A DNA stretch of 64,000 nucleotides from Pseudoduganella violacea (GTDB lineage Bacteria; Pseudomonadota; Gammaproteobacteria; Burkholderiales; Burkholderiaceae_D), in NCBI RefSeq assembly GCF_014191875.1, contig NZ_JACHXD010000022.1, forward strand, positions 20,463 through 84,462, given 5' to 3'. Position 1 is the stretch's first letter. Each line of letters begins with the position of its first letter. The notes under the pieces were generated by a model. It was given only the letters and a program-made list of their open reading frames with translations. It searched no databases and had not been told where the DNA came from. A program made the translations under genes and the position numbers. Below are positions 15,799 to 25,000 of the stretch, piece after piece.

Positions 15799-15844
15799 AC
15801 GGCCCGCAGCGCGCCTTGCACGGCGGCTGCGGGCCGTTTGTTTT
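15799..15844 (+). terminator. Rho-independent terminator of the first PEP-CTERM gene
   Basis: A 12-bp stem (ACGGCCCGCAGC and its complement) with a 15-base loop is followed by TTGTTTT, 19 bases after the stop codon. Confidence 0.8.
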
Positions 15845-15946
15845 GGGTCCGCCGGCCGCCTGCGTTTCTCCTGCAAGCGTTTGATTCAAAAGGTGAAACA
15901 TGAAAGTTACTGCCGGAAATATTTACACCTTTTGAGAAAACGCAAA

Positions 15947-15963
15947 CATTGCAATTTGCAAGT
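15947..15963. promoter_or_regulatory. Candidate enhancer dyad upstream of the second PEP-CTERM gene
   Basis: It contains the perfect inner dyad TTGCAATTTGCAA and shares the 12-mer CAATTTGCAAGT with the element at 14697-14715. It lies about 50 bases before the second sigma54 promoter. Confidence 0.45.
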
Positions 15964-16002
15964 ATTGTCTAAGCCATTGTTTTCAATCATGCCAGCTGAG
16001 CT

Positions 16003-16018
16003 AGGCATGCTACTTGCT
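16003..16018 (+). promoter_or_regulatory. Sigma54 (-24/-12) promoter of the second PEP-CTERM gene
   Basis: AGGCAT, 5 bases, TTGCT keeps the invariant GG and GC 12 bases apart, with only the first T of the -24 element changed. It is 70 bases before the chosen ATG. Confidence 0.75.
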
Positions 16019-16087
16019 CAAAATAAATCGTGGCCCGGCAGCACAACAGCCATTGGCAATCCGAAGGATCCCTGTATTGGAGGCATG

Positions 16088-16921
16088 ATGCCGATCTCAT
16101 CCAAACGCATCCACGTCCTGGCCACGGCCGTCCTGCTGGCGGCAGCCACCAGCGCTGCCGCCGCACCGGTCTTCACCATCAACCCCGGCAAGAATAACGG
16201 CCTGCTGAGCAAGGCCGGCAAGGCCTTCGAGGCCAGCGCCCTGAACGGCTTTTCCTCCAACCGCATCGCGCATACCGGCCAGGGCAATCAATACACCTCG
16301 GACGGCTATATCGTCTTCAACGGCTTTTCGCTCAACAGCATGCCGGTCTCGACCGCGCTAAGCCGGGTCAATCTGGACTATGGCCTGTACGCCACCTTCC
16401 ACCAAAGCTTCCACTGCGACGGCATGCTGGCGCCGGGCGTGCGCTGCCAGCCGACGGCGCTGACCCTGGACCTGTACGCCGACCCGGACAACGACAACAG
16501 CTACACGGTCGCCACGCTGGCGTCCGCCGCCCGCGTCGGCGCCAAGGGCGCGCAGATCCTGCTGGCCTCGGCCAACGCCATGCTGGCCGGCGTGGCGGGA
16601 TTGGACAGCATGGGCGGGGCGTTCGAGAATGTGTCGATGAGCTGGCTGCTGAGCGCGGCCGGCAAGGAATATTTCGCGGGCGGCAAACCCTTCTACGGTA
16701 TTGCCAACGCCGCCTTCAACAATACCTCGCAAGGTTTGCAATGCGATGCGGCCAAGTGCAAGGGCGCGCGCGTGATCGCCATCACCTCGGAAACGGGGAT
16801 TCTGGACTTTCAGCAAAAGGTGCCGGAGCCAGGCGGACTGGCCTTGCTGGGCATCGGCCTGATGGGGATGGGACTGGTGCGGCGCCGGCTCAGCGCGATT
16901 GCAGACGGCTCATCAGGGTGA
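16088..16921 (+). CDS. PEP-CTERM exported protein, tandem paralogue of the preceding gene
   Basis: The second of two adjacent ATGs is chosen because it stands 4 bases from GGAGG (the first is 1 base away); longer in-frame starts would run through the sigma54 promoter. A signal peptide (to A-A-A-A-P near residue 28) is followed by the same body as the upstream protein: NGFSSNRI, YIVFNGFSLNS, LSRVNLDYGLYATF, paired Cys. The end V-P-E-P-G, hydrophobic helix, V-R-R-R is a PEP-CTERM sorting signal. Identity to the first copy is high across the whole length, so this is a local duplication including the promoter. The 3' end overlaps a possible small ORF on the other strand. Confidence 0.85.
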   Translation: MPISSKRIHVLATAVLLAAATSAAAAPVFTINPGKNNGLLSKAGKAFEASALNGFSSNRIAHTGQGNQYTSDGYIVFNGFSLNSMPVSTALSRVNLDYGLYATFHQSFHCDGMLAPGVRCQPTALTLDLYADPDNDNSYTVATLASAARVGAKGAQILLASANAMLAGVAGLDSMGGAFENVSMSWLLSAAGKEYFAGGKPFYGIANAAFNNTSQGLQCDAAKCKGARVIAITSETGILDFQQKVPEPGGLALLGIGLMGMGLVRRRLSAIADGSSG

Positions 16922-16988
16922 GGAAGGCATACAGGCCCAGTCCGAGACAGGCGCAAACGATAAGGATGGAGTACAGCAGTTCAGTCAT
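16890..16988 (-). CDS. Possible 32-aa single-helix membrane mini-protein
   Basis: The ORF reads MTELLYSILIVCACLGL, then G-L-Y-A-F-L-T-L-M, and ends S-R-L-Q-S-R. That is one uninterrupted hydrophobic helix with a positively charged end. A GGAT element lies at a plausible distance from the ATG. It resembles short accessory peptides such as KdpF only in build. Its overlap with the 3' end of the PEP-CTERM gene on the other strand lowers confidence. Confidence 0.3.
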   Translation of the reverse strand: MTELLYSILIVCACLGLGLYAFLTLMSRLQSR

Positions 16989-17130
16989 TCTTGATCCGTG
17001 ATGAGCCAAAACAGGGCGCGGCGGCAGCCCGCTTGTGCGAAGGCAATATTATGCTGCATTTGCACATGAAGAAGTCTATCGGAAATCCACATTTCCTTGC
17101 GTTTCGCTGGTTTTTCTTATTGCAATGCGC

Positions 17131-17158
17131 AAAAAAAAGGGCCGCGCGAGCGGCCCTT
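17131..17158 (-). terminator. Rho-independent terminator of the serine hydrolase gene
   Basis: On the minus strand a 9-bp stem (AAGGGCCGC arms, 4-base loop) is followed by a run of T, about 20 bases after the stop. Confidence 0.9.
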
Positions 17159-17177
17159 GATGGCATTCCGCTAACTT

Positions 17178-18788
17178 TTATTTCGTCTTGCCGGCTTTCA
17201 CGGGCGTGAAGGCCAGGTCGGCGAAGTCATAGCTGAAGTCGGTTTCCATGGAGACCGGCGCCATCTTCATGCGCTCGATGCTGCCGTCCGGGTTCAGGGC
17301 GAACGTCACGTAGGCGTCGGCGTTGAAGTTGCGCTCTTTCCAGCGCACGATGAAGGTGTCATGCTGGAAGTGTTCGAGCTCGCCCACCAGGTCGGGCGTG
17401 CGGTCGAAGCTCAGCAGCTGCTTCTTGCCGTCCTGGCGGATGGTGACGGTGCCATACCAGGCATCCTTGTAGGCGCCGTTATAGGCGGCCAGGGCCAGCG
17501 AAGGCTGGGACTTGGCGGCGCGCGCGGCGACCGCCTTCTTCTGCTTGTCCAGCTCTTCCTTGTGGCTGTCTTCTTCCTGCTTGGCGTAGATCTTGATCCA
17601 GTCGCTCGGCGCCGCGCCCATATAGTGGTCGAGAATGCGCCATTGCAGGGCCGTCATCGAGGCGCCGTTTTCGGCATTGGTGAAAATGGCCACGCCCAGC
17701 TTTTCTTCCGGCACCAGCAGCACGCGCGAATAGAAGCCCTGCAGCGCGCCGCCGTGCATGGCGATCTTGCGGCCGCGGTAGTCGCGCAGATTGAAGCCCA
17801 GGCCATAGGCGTTGAAATTGGGCTTGGTGGCGGCCAGCGCCGGCTTCGGTTCGGCGATCTTCATCGGCGTTTGCGCCGTCCACATTTCGCGCGCCTGGGC
17901 CGCGCTGAACAGGCGCTTCTCGCCATCGAGCTTGCCCTCGTTGAGCAAGGCCGTCATCCATTTGGCGATGTCCTCGGCATTGGTGTTGATGCCGACCGCG
18001 CCCACCGCGTTCGCCACCTGCATCGGCTTCACCACCGCGATTTTGCCGTTGATCTTGCTGTGCGGCGCCGAGTGGTCGGGCGAGCGCAGCATGGCGTCCA
18101 CGCTGGTGGTGGTGGCGCCCATGCCGAGCGGGTCGAGGATGCGCGCCTGCATCGTCTCACCCCAGCTCTTGCCGGCCTTGTCGGCGATGATCTTGCCGGC
18201 CACGATGTAGAGCAGATTGTCGTAGGCATAGCTGTTACGGAAGCTGGTGGCCAGCTTCACATGGCGCAGGCGCTCGATGATTTCATCGGTGCTGAAGGTG
18301 GTGGTGGGCCACCACAGCAGGTCGCCCGCGCCCAGACCGAGGCCGCTGCGGTGGGTCAGCAGGTCGCGCACGGTGATGGCGCTGCTGACGTAGGCGTCGC
18401 TCATCTGGAAGCCGGGCAGGTGCTGGGTGACGGGATCGTCCCATTTCAGCCTGCCGTCGTCGACCAGCATGGCCAGGCCGGCGGCGGTGAAGGCCTTGGA
18501 GTTGGAGGCGATTTCGAACAGGGTCTTGCCGGTGACGGGAGCCGGGTCGCCCAGCTGGCGCACGCCGAAGCCCTTGGCGGCCAGCACCTTGCCGTCCTTG
18601 ACGATGGCGATGGCCATGCCGGGCACGTCGAAGGTCTTCAGGGCCAGGTTGACGTCGGCGTCCAGGTCGAAGGCGGGAGCGGCGGCGGCCGTGCTGACGG
18701 CCGAAGGTTCGGGCGCGGCGGCCAGCGCCGGGGCGCCGGCGCCCAGGGCCAGCAGCAGCAAGGCGGCGAGACGGGTTTTCTGCAGCAT
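17178..18788 (-). CDS. Periplasmic serine hydrolase, beta-lactamase class C / EstB family
   Basis: A signal peptide (residues 1-24) precedes a beta-lactamase-like domain. The catalytic S95-x-x-K98 (SNSK), Y189-x-N191 (YDN) and H345-G-G triad are all present. After about residue 440 follows a smaller C-terminal domain of the DUF3471 type, common in this family. Members act as esterases, D-aminopeptidases or penicillin-binding-like hydrolases; beta-lactam resistance should not be assumed. Its ATG is 32 bases after the stop of the M1 peptidase gene on the same strand, so the two probably form one transcript with degradative functions in the periplasm. Confidence 0.9.
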   Translation of the reverse strand: MLQKTRLAALLLLALGAGAPALAAAPEPSAVSTAAAAPAFDLDADVNLALKTFDVPGMAIAIVKDGKVLAAKGFGVRQLGDPAPVTGKTLFEIASNSKAFTAAGLAMLVDDGRLKWDDPVTQHLPGFQMSDAYVSSAITVRDLLTHRSGLGLGAGDLLWWPTTTFSTDEIIERLRHVKLATSFRNSYAYDNLLYIVAGKIIADKAGKSWGETMQARILDPLGMGATTTSVDAMLRSPDHSAPHSKINGKIAVVKPMQVANAVGAVGINTNAEDIAKWMTALLNEGKLDGEKRLFSAAQAREMWTAQTPMKIAEPKPALAATKPNFNAYGLGFNLRDYRGRKIAMHGGALQGFYSRVLLVPEEKLGVAIFTNAENGASMTALQWRILDHYMGAAPSDWIKIYAKQEEDSHKEELDKQKKAVAARAAKSQPSLALAAYNGAYKDAWYGTVTIRQDGKKQLLSFDRTPDLVGELEHFQHDTFIVRWKERNFNADAYVTFALNPDGSIERMKMAPVSMETDFSYDFADLAFTPVKAGKTK

Positions 18789-18820
18789 ACGCGTTTCCTT
18801 ATCTATCGTTTATACCGCGT

Positions 18821-20677
18821 TTATACCGATTTCTTCATCAGCTTGTCCACCGAGGACTGGGTCTCGGGGTGGTAGCGCGGACGGGCTTTGGCGTACACCC
18901 CCTTGGCCCAGGCCTGGTCCTTCTCGTTCTTGAGCAGGGCGCCGTAGAGCGGCACCACGAACTTCTGGCGGCCCACGCTCATGAGGAAGGCGTTGAGCGG
19001 CTCGCGCACGTCGTAGCCCGCCTTGACCGACGCCAGGTAGAAGCGGAAGGCGATTTCGTTATTGCGGCTGGCGCGCAGGGCGAACGCTTCGTCCAGCTCC
19101 TTGAGCTGGACGGCGCTGGCCTTGCCGTCGATGTCGTTCAGGAAGTGCATCCATTCGGTGGCGTTCCAGGCCTTGGTGCTCAAGTCCTTGGTGGCGGTTT
19201 CGCCTTTCAGCCAGGCGTCGCGCTGGGCGTCGAGCGCGGCCAGGCGCGGCGACACGGCGCGCTGGGCGGTGGCCGGCACGCCGGGACCGTACAGCCATTC
19301 GGCCAGCTCGTTTTCGCCCATGATGTCGGGACGCTTTTCCAGCAGGTTCTTGCGCAGATAGGCCAGGAATTGCTCGGTGGTGGCCGACTGGAAGGCGTGC
19401 TGGTCGAACCAGCCGCGCAGGAAGGGATCAAAAACCTCGCGGCCGGCGCGCTGCTCCAGCGTGTGCAGGAGCCAGGCGCCTTTCGGATAGGCCAGGCCTT
19501 CATCGGTATAGGTGGCCGGATTCACATCGGCGTCGCGCGTGAGCAAGGCTTGCTTGGCGACGGGGATGTCCTTGAGCGAGGCAAACAGCTCTTCCTGTTC
19601 CAGCTGCAGGTTCATCTGCGCCACGTCGGCGCCGTACAGGCTTTCCACGATGCGGCTGGTGACGTAGGTGGTGAAGCCTTCGTTGAGCCACCAGTGCTTC
19701 CAGGAGGCGTTGGTCACCAGATTGCCGGACCAGGAGTGGGCCAGCTCGTGTGCGATCAGGTCGTTCAGGCTGCGGTCGCCCGCGATCATGGTCGGGGTGA
19801 GGAAGGTCAGGCGCGGATTTTCCATGCCGCCGATGGGGAAGGATGGCGGCAGCACCAGCATATCGTAACGCCCCCAGCGGTATTGGCCGTACAGCGATTC
19901 GGCGGCGGCGATCATCTTCTCGGTGTCGGCCAGCTCATAGGCGGCCGCGTCGATGCGCGCCGGTTCGGCGTAGACGGAGGAGCGCGGGCCGACGCTGCGC
20001 ACATCGATTTCGCCGATGGCGATGGCCAGCAGATAGGCCGGCACCGGCTGCGGCATGCGGAAGTTCCAACCACCGACGCCGGTCGCTTGCGGATCGTTCT
20101 CGGCGCTCATCACCACGCGCAGGCCGGACGGCGCGGCGACGCGCGCGCTATAGGTGAAGCGCACGGCCGGCGTGTCCTGCACCGGCGCCCAGGAGCGCGC
20201 GTTGATCGACTGCGACTGGCTGAACATGAAGGGACGCTTGCCCGACAGGGTCTGCTGCGGCGTCAGCCACTGCAGGGCACTGGCGCCGGGCGCGGTGCTG
20301 TAATAGATGCGCACTTTTTCAGGCTGGCTGGAAAGGGCGATGCGCAGGGCGCGGCCCTTTTCGGCGTCGGGCTTGTCCAGCATATAGGAGGCGGCGGCCC
20401 AGCGGCCGGCCGCGTTCAGCACCTGCACCCGCGCGATCTTCAGGTCGCGCGTATCGAGCGCCAGGTTGCGCGCCGACTTATCGAGCCAGTTCAGGGTCAG
20501 CTCGGCGTAGCCGCTCAAGGTCTTGCGCGCAAAATCGGCTTTCAAGTCCAGGCGCAGATCGCTGGTGCGCACCTGGTCGTAGCGCGCGTAGCTGAGGGGA
20601 TCTTGCGCGTGGGCGGCGAAGGCGGTCTGGATCAGCAGGGCGCCAGTCAATAGGCGCAGGGCAGGTTTTAAAGGCAT
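18821..20677 (-). CDS. Secreted M1-family metallopeptidase (aminopeptidase N / LTA4 hydrolase type)
   Basis: The start MPLKPALRLL is chosen for its signal peptide and GAGAGA ribosome site; in-frame sequence upstream would run into the riboswitch region. The 618-aa protein has the M1 hallmarks: GGMENPR substrate loop (about residue 285) and zinc site H-E-L-A-H (about 311), with the third ligand in N-E-G-F 18 residues on. The N-terminal saddle domain and a C-terminal helical domain account for the rest. It should be a zinc aminopeptidase in the periplasm. It is divergent to the Mn riboswitch transcript. Confidence 0.9.
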   Translation of the reverse strand: MPLKPALRLLTGALLIQTAFAAHAQDPLSYARYDQVRTSDLRLDLKADFARKTLSGYAELTLNWLDKSARNLALDTRDLKIARVQVLNAAGRWAAASYMLDKPDAEKGRALRIALSSQPEKVRIYYSTAPGASALQWLTPQQTLSGKRPFMFSQSQSINARSWAPVQDTPAVRFTYSARVAAPSGLRVVMSAENDPQATGVGGWNFRMPQPVPAYLLAIAIGEIDVRSVGPRSSVYAEPARIDAAAYELADTEKMIAAAESLYGQYRWGRYDMLVLPPSFPIGGMENPRLTFLTPTMIAGDRSLNDLIAHELAHSWSGNLVTNASWKHWWLNEGFTTYVTSRIVESLYGADVAQMNLQLEQEELFASLKDIPVAKQALLTRDADVNPATYTDEGLAYPKGAWLLHTLEQRAGREVFDPFLRGWFDQHAFQSATTEQFLAYLRKNLLEKRPDIMGENELAEWLYGPGVPATAQRAVSPRLAALDAQRDAWLKGETATKDLSTKAWNATEWMHFLNDIDGKASAVQLKELDEAFALRASRNNEIAFRFYLASVKAGYDVREPLNAFLMSVGRQKFVVPLYGALLKNEKDQAWAKGVYAKARPRYHPETQSSVDKLMKKSV

Positions 20678-20772
20678 ATTCTCTCTTCCGTGATAGCGGG
20701 GCGCGAAGCAGAATAGCATACCGGGGCGGAAATATTGCCGGGCCGGCGGCGCGAATCTGCTATCATTCGCCC

Positions 20773-20940
20773 GTTCTTTGGGGAGTAGTCGGCTTCCGGT
20801 CCCACCGGAAGGATCTGCGTCAACATAATCGGCCCGCAGGCCGTGGCGCAGATGGCCGCAAGGCTTGGCGAGACCATTGATCCACGGGCGGCCGGATTGG
20901 GCCGGGGTCGCCCCTGGGTCATTGGTAGACGCCCGGCCCC
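20773..20940 (+). ncRNA. yybP-ykoY manganese riboswitch
   Basis: The leader has the signature TTTGGGGAGTAG at the 5' side and GGCTTGGCGAGACCA further on, both typical of the yybP-ykoY Mn2+-sensing aptamer. A GC-rich closing stem (GGGCCGGG with CCCGGCCC) lies near the 3' side. It ends about 20 bases before the ATG of a GDT1-type transporter, the usual partner of this riboswitch in proteobacteria. Boundaries are approximate. Confidence 0.85.
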
Positions 20941-20959
20941 CACCATCTGACCCCACATC

Positions 20960-21535
20960 ATGGACGCCTTCCTTATTTCAAGCGGCATCGTCGCTCTCGC
21001 CGAAATCGGCGACAAAACCCAGTTGCTGGCTTTCTGCCTGGCCGCCCAGTTCCGCCGTCCCCTGCCCATCGTGGCCGGCATTTTCGTCGCCACCATCGCC
21101 AACCACGCGTTTGCGGCCGCCGTCGGCAGCTGGCTCACCGGCCTATTCGGGCCGGACGTGCTGCGCTGGATCCTCGGCCTGTCCTTCCTCGCCATGGCGG
21201 CCTGGATCCTGGTGCCCGACAAGATCGACGAAGACGAGCAACCCAACGCGCGCTACGGCGTGTTCGCCGCCACGGTGGTGGCCTTCTTCCTGGCCGAGAT
21301 GGGCGACAAGACCCAGATCGCCACGGTGGCGCTGGCGGCCCGTTTCGACAGCATGCTGGCCGTGGTGGCTGGCACCACCTTCGGCATGATGCTGGCCAAT
21401 GTGCCGGCCGTGTATCTGGGCAAAAAAGCCGCCACCGCCGTGCCGCTGAAACTGGTGCACGGCATCGCCGCGCTGATCTTCGCCCTGCTCGGCCTGGCCA
21501 CGCTGCTGGGCGCCGGCAGCCGTTTTGGTTTCTAA
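20960..21535 (+). CDS. TMEM165/GDT1-family (UPF0016) Mn2+ exporter
   Basis: A 191-aa membrane protein with six predicted helices and the two family motifs E-x-G-D-K-T: A-E-I-G-D-K-T-Q near residue 15 and A-E-M-G-D-K-T-Q near residue 113. Family members move Mn2+ (and Ca2+ in eukaryotes), and bacterial ones export Mn2+ to prevent toxicity. The preceding yybP-ykoY riboswitch supports this directly. No Shine-Dalgarno sequence is visible before the ATG, so the riboswitch may control translation in an unusual way or the true initiation may depend on leader folding. Confidence 0.9.
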   Translation: MDAFLISSGIVALAEIGDKTQLLAFCLAAQFRRPLPIVAGIFVATIANHAFAAAVGSWLTGLFGPDVLRWILGLSFLAMAAWILVPDKIDEDEQPNARYGVFAATVVAFFLAEMGDKTQIATVALAARFDSMLAVVAGTTFGMMLANVPAVYLGKKAATAVPLKLVHGIAALIFALLGLATLLGAGSRFGF

Positions 21536-21635
21536 GCGGCAACATACCAGCTGGGCTTTGTCTGTGCGCCAACGCACAGACGGCCTCATCTTGCCAAGAT
21601 AATATGATTGGCGAATAAACATTGCAGAGGATGCC

Positions 21636-21968
21636 ATGACACTCTTAGGCAAACTGGCGTTTGCGGCCCTGGTCGCCGCCACCTCGGCCGCCACCCACGC
21701 CGCCGACGCCCTTCCCGCCCAAGCGCCGACCGCGCCGAAGCAAGCCGCCGCCTTCACCCAAGCCGGCTGGCTCAACGATATGGCCGCGCTGCCGTCCGCC
21801 TTCGCGCCGGCCGCCGTACGTTTGCGGCAAGCCGCGCCGCCGCCCGCGCCGGTCCAACGCAGCCCGATTCCCGCCGCCAGCGGCATGCTCGTCCTCGCCG
21901 CCCTGCTACTGCTCTTCGCCGGCCGCGCCCCCGCCGCCACGCCCTGGCAAACCATCCAGGTCGACTAA
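21636..21968 (+). CDS. 110-aa exported protein with C-terminal membrane helix, unknown
   Basis: The ATG follows GAGG at suitable spacing. It has a signal peptide (cleavage near A-T-H-A-A-D), an Ala/Pro/Gln-rich mature part with no Cys, then a hydrophobic helix (residues about 83-95) and a short end. The layout recalls sorting-signal proteins, but no P-E-P motif or Arg cluster is present, so it is not called PEP-CTERM. I do not recognise a family. Confidence 0.6.
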   Translation: MTLLGKLAFAALVAATSAATHAADALPAQAPTAPKQAAAFTQAGWLNDMAALPSAFAPAAVRLRQAAPPPAPVQRSPIPAASGMLVLAALLLLFAGRAPAATPWQTIQVD

Positions 21969-21992
21969 GCTCCCGTTTGATCTGCCGCAAAC

Positions 21993-22092
21993 AATGTCCA
22001 CCCTGGTGTCAGGCACCAGAGGTGGACATTCCTTGATTTTTCTCAAAGAATGTCCGACCGTGGTGCCTGACACCAGGGTGGGACATTCTTTG
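21993..22092. repeat. Two inverted copies of a 38-bp palindromic element (REP/BIME-like)
   Basis: Copy 1 (21993-22030) and copy 2 (22049-22087) are reverse complements of each other with few differences. Each is itself a palindrome opening AATGTCC and containing GGTGTCAGGCACC. The ends of copy 2 extend to a 13-bp perfect stem (TCAAAGAATGTCC). They lie between convergent genes and end 8 bases before the ndvB stop. This is the build of REP/BIME elements spread by RAYT transposases; a role in 3'-end protection or termination is also possible. Confidence 0.75.
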
Positions 22093-22099
22093 ACATTGC

Positions 22100-25000
22100 T
22101 CAAATCCGCAGGGTGACTTGGTGTTCGCGGCCGTCGTCGCGCAGGGGGATTTGCTGGCTGCTTTGCGGGATGCCGTCGATTTCTAGTCCGGCCTCGGCGC
22201 TGCGCTGGACGGTGATGGCGTAGACGCTGCGGCCATAGCGGTAGCGCAGGGCGAAGCCGTCCCAGCCGGCGGGGAGCAGCGGGGCCAGCGTCAGGCTGTC
22301 GGCCTGGCGCGTCAGGCCGAGCAGGGATTCGAGAATCAGGCGGTACATCCAGCCGGAGGAGCCGGTGTACCAGCTCCAGCCGCCGCGTCCCACATGGGGC
22401 GCGACCGCGTACACGTCGGCCGTCACGACATAGGGTTCGACCTTGTAGACGGCGCTGCTGTCGGCGTTGGCGCCATGGCTGACCGGGTTGATCATGCGCA
22501 TCAGTTCCCAGGCTTTTTCGACTTCGCCCATGCGCGCGAAGGCCATCACGGTCCAGATGGCGGCATGGGTGTACTGGCCGCCGTTTTCGCGCACGCCCGG
22601 CACATAGCCGCGGATATAGCCGGGATTTAAATCGGCCTTGTCGAACGGCGGGTCGAGCAGCTGGATCAGGCCATAGTCGCGCCGCACCAGGCGCGCGTCG
22701 ACCTGGCGCATGGCGCCTTCGACGCGTTCGCGGTTGGCGGCGCCGGACAGGATGCCCCAGCTCTGCGAGATCGAGTCGATCTGGCATTCCTCGTTTTCGC
22801 GCGAGCCGAGCGGGGTGCCGTCGTCGAAGTAGGCGCGCCGGTACCATTCGCCATCCCAGGCATTCTGTTCGACATTGGCGGCCAGGCGCTGCGCCTGTTC
22901 GCGGCATTCGCCGGCGAAGACTTCGTCGCCGCGCCGCTGCGCCACTTCGGCGAAGCGCTGCAGCACTTCGTACAGGAAGAAGGCCAGCCACACGCTCTCG
23001 CCCTTGCCCTCCTCGCCCACCTTGTCCATGCCGTCGTTCCAGTCGCAGGAACCGATCAGGGGCAGGCCGTGCGCGCCGAAGCGCAGGCCGTTGCGGATGG
23101 CGCGCTGGCAGTGCTCGTACAGGCTGCCGCTCTGGCCGGAACGGCCCGGCATATCGTAGTAGGAGTCTTCATCTGGATTGACGGGACGCCCCTCCAGATA
23201 AGGCGCGCTTTCATCGAGCACGCTCAGGTCGCCGGTGCTGGCGACGTAGCGCGCCGCCGCCAGCGGCAGCCACAGATAGTCGTCCGAGCAGTGCGTGCGC
23301 ACGCCGCGGTCGGAGGGCGGATGCCACCAGTGCTGCACATCGCCTTCGACGAACTGGTGGGCGGCGCACAGCAGCAGGTGTTCGCGCAGCAGTTGCGGCT
23401 GGTTATGCACCATGGCCATGGCGTCCTGCAGCTGGTCGCGGAAGCCGAAGGCGCCGCCGGACTGGTAATAGCCGCTGCGCGCCCACATGCGGCAGGCGAT
23501 GGTCTGGTACATCAGCCAGCCGTTGGCGATCACGTCAAGCGCCGGATCGGGCGTTTGCACCTGCACCGCGCCCAGCACCTCGTCCCAATGCGCCTGCACG
23601 GCGGCCAGCGCGGCATGCGCCGCCTCCGCGCCGCCATGCTTCTGCACCATGGTGCTGGCGTCGGCGTTGCGGCGGCCGCCCAGGCCCAGGATGAAGACGA
23701 TCTCGCGCTCTTCGCCCGGCATCAATTCGAACGGGGCGTGGATGGCGGCGCAGGCGTCGAGCGCGCTGCCGGTCTTGCCCGACAGGCGCACGCGGCGCAG
23801 CGCGGCCGGCTGCGCCAGATTACCGTTGCGGCCAATGAATTCGGCGCGGTCGGCGGTGTGCGAACGGGCGCCAGCATCGGTGTGGAAGAAGGCGACGCGG
23901 CCCTGGAACTCGGTGTTGTAGGCGTTCTTGGCGAACAGCGCGCCGCTGGCCGGATCGGCCTCGGTGACGATATGCATGCCGGAGCGCGAACGCATATCGC
24001 CCAGCACCCATTCCACATAGCCGGTGACGGACAGGCGGCGCGGGACGGGCGAATCGTTGCGCACATTGAGCAGGGTGTATTTCACGGGCGCGTCGAGGGC
24101 GACGAAGCTGGTCATGGCCGAGCTGACGCCCGCTTCCGTATGTTCGAACACGCTGTAGCCGAAGCCGTGGCGGGTCAGGTAGTCGCCGCTGCCGCGCGCC
24201 GGCAAGGCGGTGGGCGACCAGAACTGGCCGCTCTCCTCGTCGCGCAGGTAGAAGGCTTCGCCGCTGGCGTCGCTGACCGGGTCGTTATGCCAGGGCGTGA
24301 GGCGGAATTCGTGCGCGTTCTCGTGCCAGGTATAGGCTTGCCCGCTTTCCGACACCACGCTGCCGAACTGCGGGTTGGCCAGCACGTTCGACCAGGGCGC
24401 CGGCGTGCGCTGTCCCGGTCCGGTGACGATGGCGTATTCGCGCCCGTCGGGCGTGAAGCCGCCGATGCCGTTGCCGAGCAGGAGGCCATGCGGCTGGCGC
24501 GTGTGCGGACCGGCGTCGTCGTACTGGCCGCGGCTGTCGGCCACCAGCGGCGGCATGCGCAGCGGCGCCGGGCTGGCGCGCTTGACCTGTTCGGCCAGGG
24601 TGCCGCGGCTGTCGACCAGGATGGCGCGCGCCACCGTCTGCAGCAGGACCCGGTCTTCCGCCGAAAGCTGGTCGAAGGGGCGCACGAAGATGCCGCCCGG
24701 GCGATCGATGGCCTGGGCGTCGATGCCGGAGGCGATCAGGCCGATGATCTGGTCGTGCAGGGCCTGGCGGTAGCCGGACAAGTCCTCGTACCAGATCACC
24801 AGGTCGACCACCAGGCCTTTCAGGCGCCAGTAGGCGTGCGCCTGCACCATCTGCCGCGCCAGTTCGATATTGGCCGGGTCTTTCATTTGCAGCAGCACGA
24901 TGGGCAGGTCGCCGGAAATGGCGTAGGCCCACAGGCCGGACTGGCCGCGCTGGTTCTTGATCAGCACCGCCGCCTCGGCGCGCAAGGCCGGATTCGGATA

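Noticed and set aside
15799..15837. GC palindrome after the first PEP-CTERM gene as a mobile repeat
   Set aside because: It is followed by a T-run directly after a stop codon and is a normal terminator.
17178..18788. Serine hydrolase as an antibiotic-resistance beta-lactamase
   Set aside because: The motifs are those of the broad class C/EstB esterase family, with a DUF3471 tail; resistance cannot be inferred.
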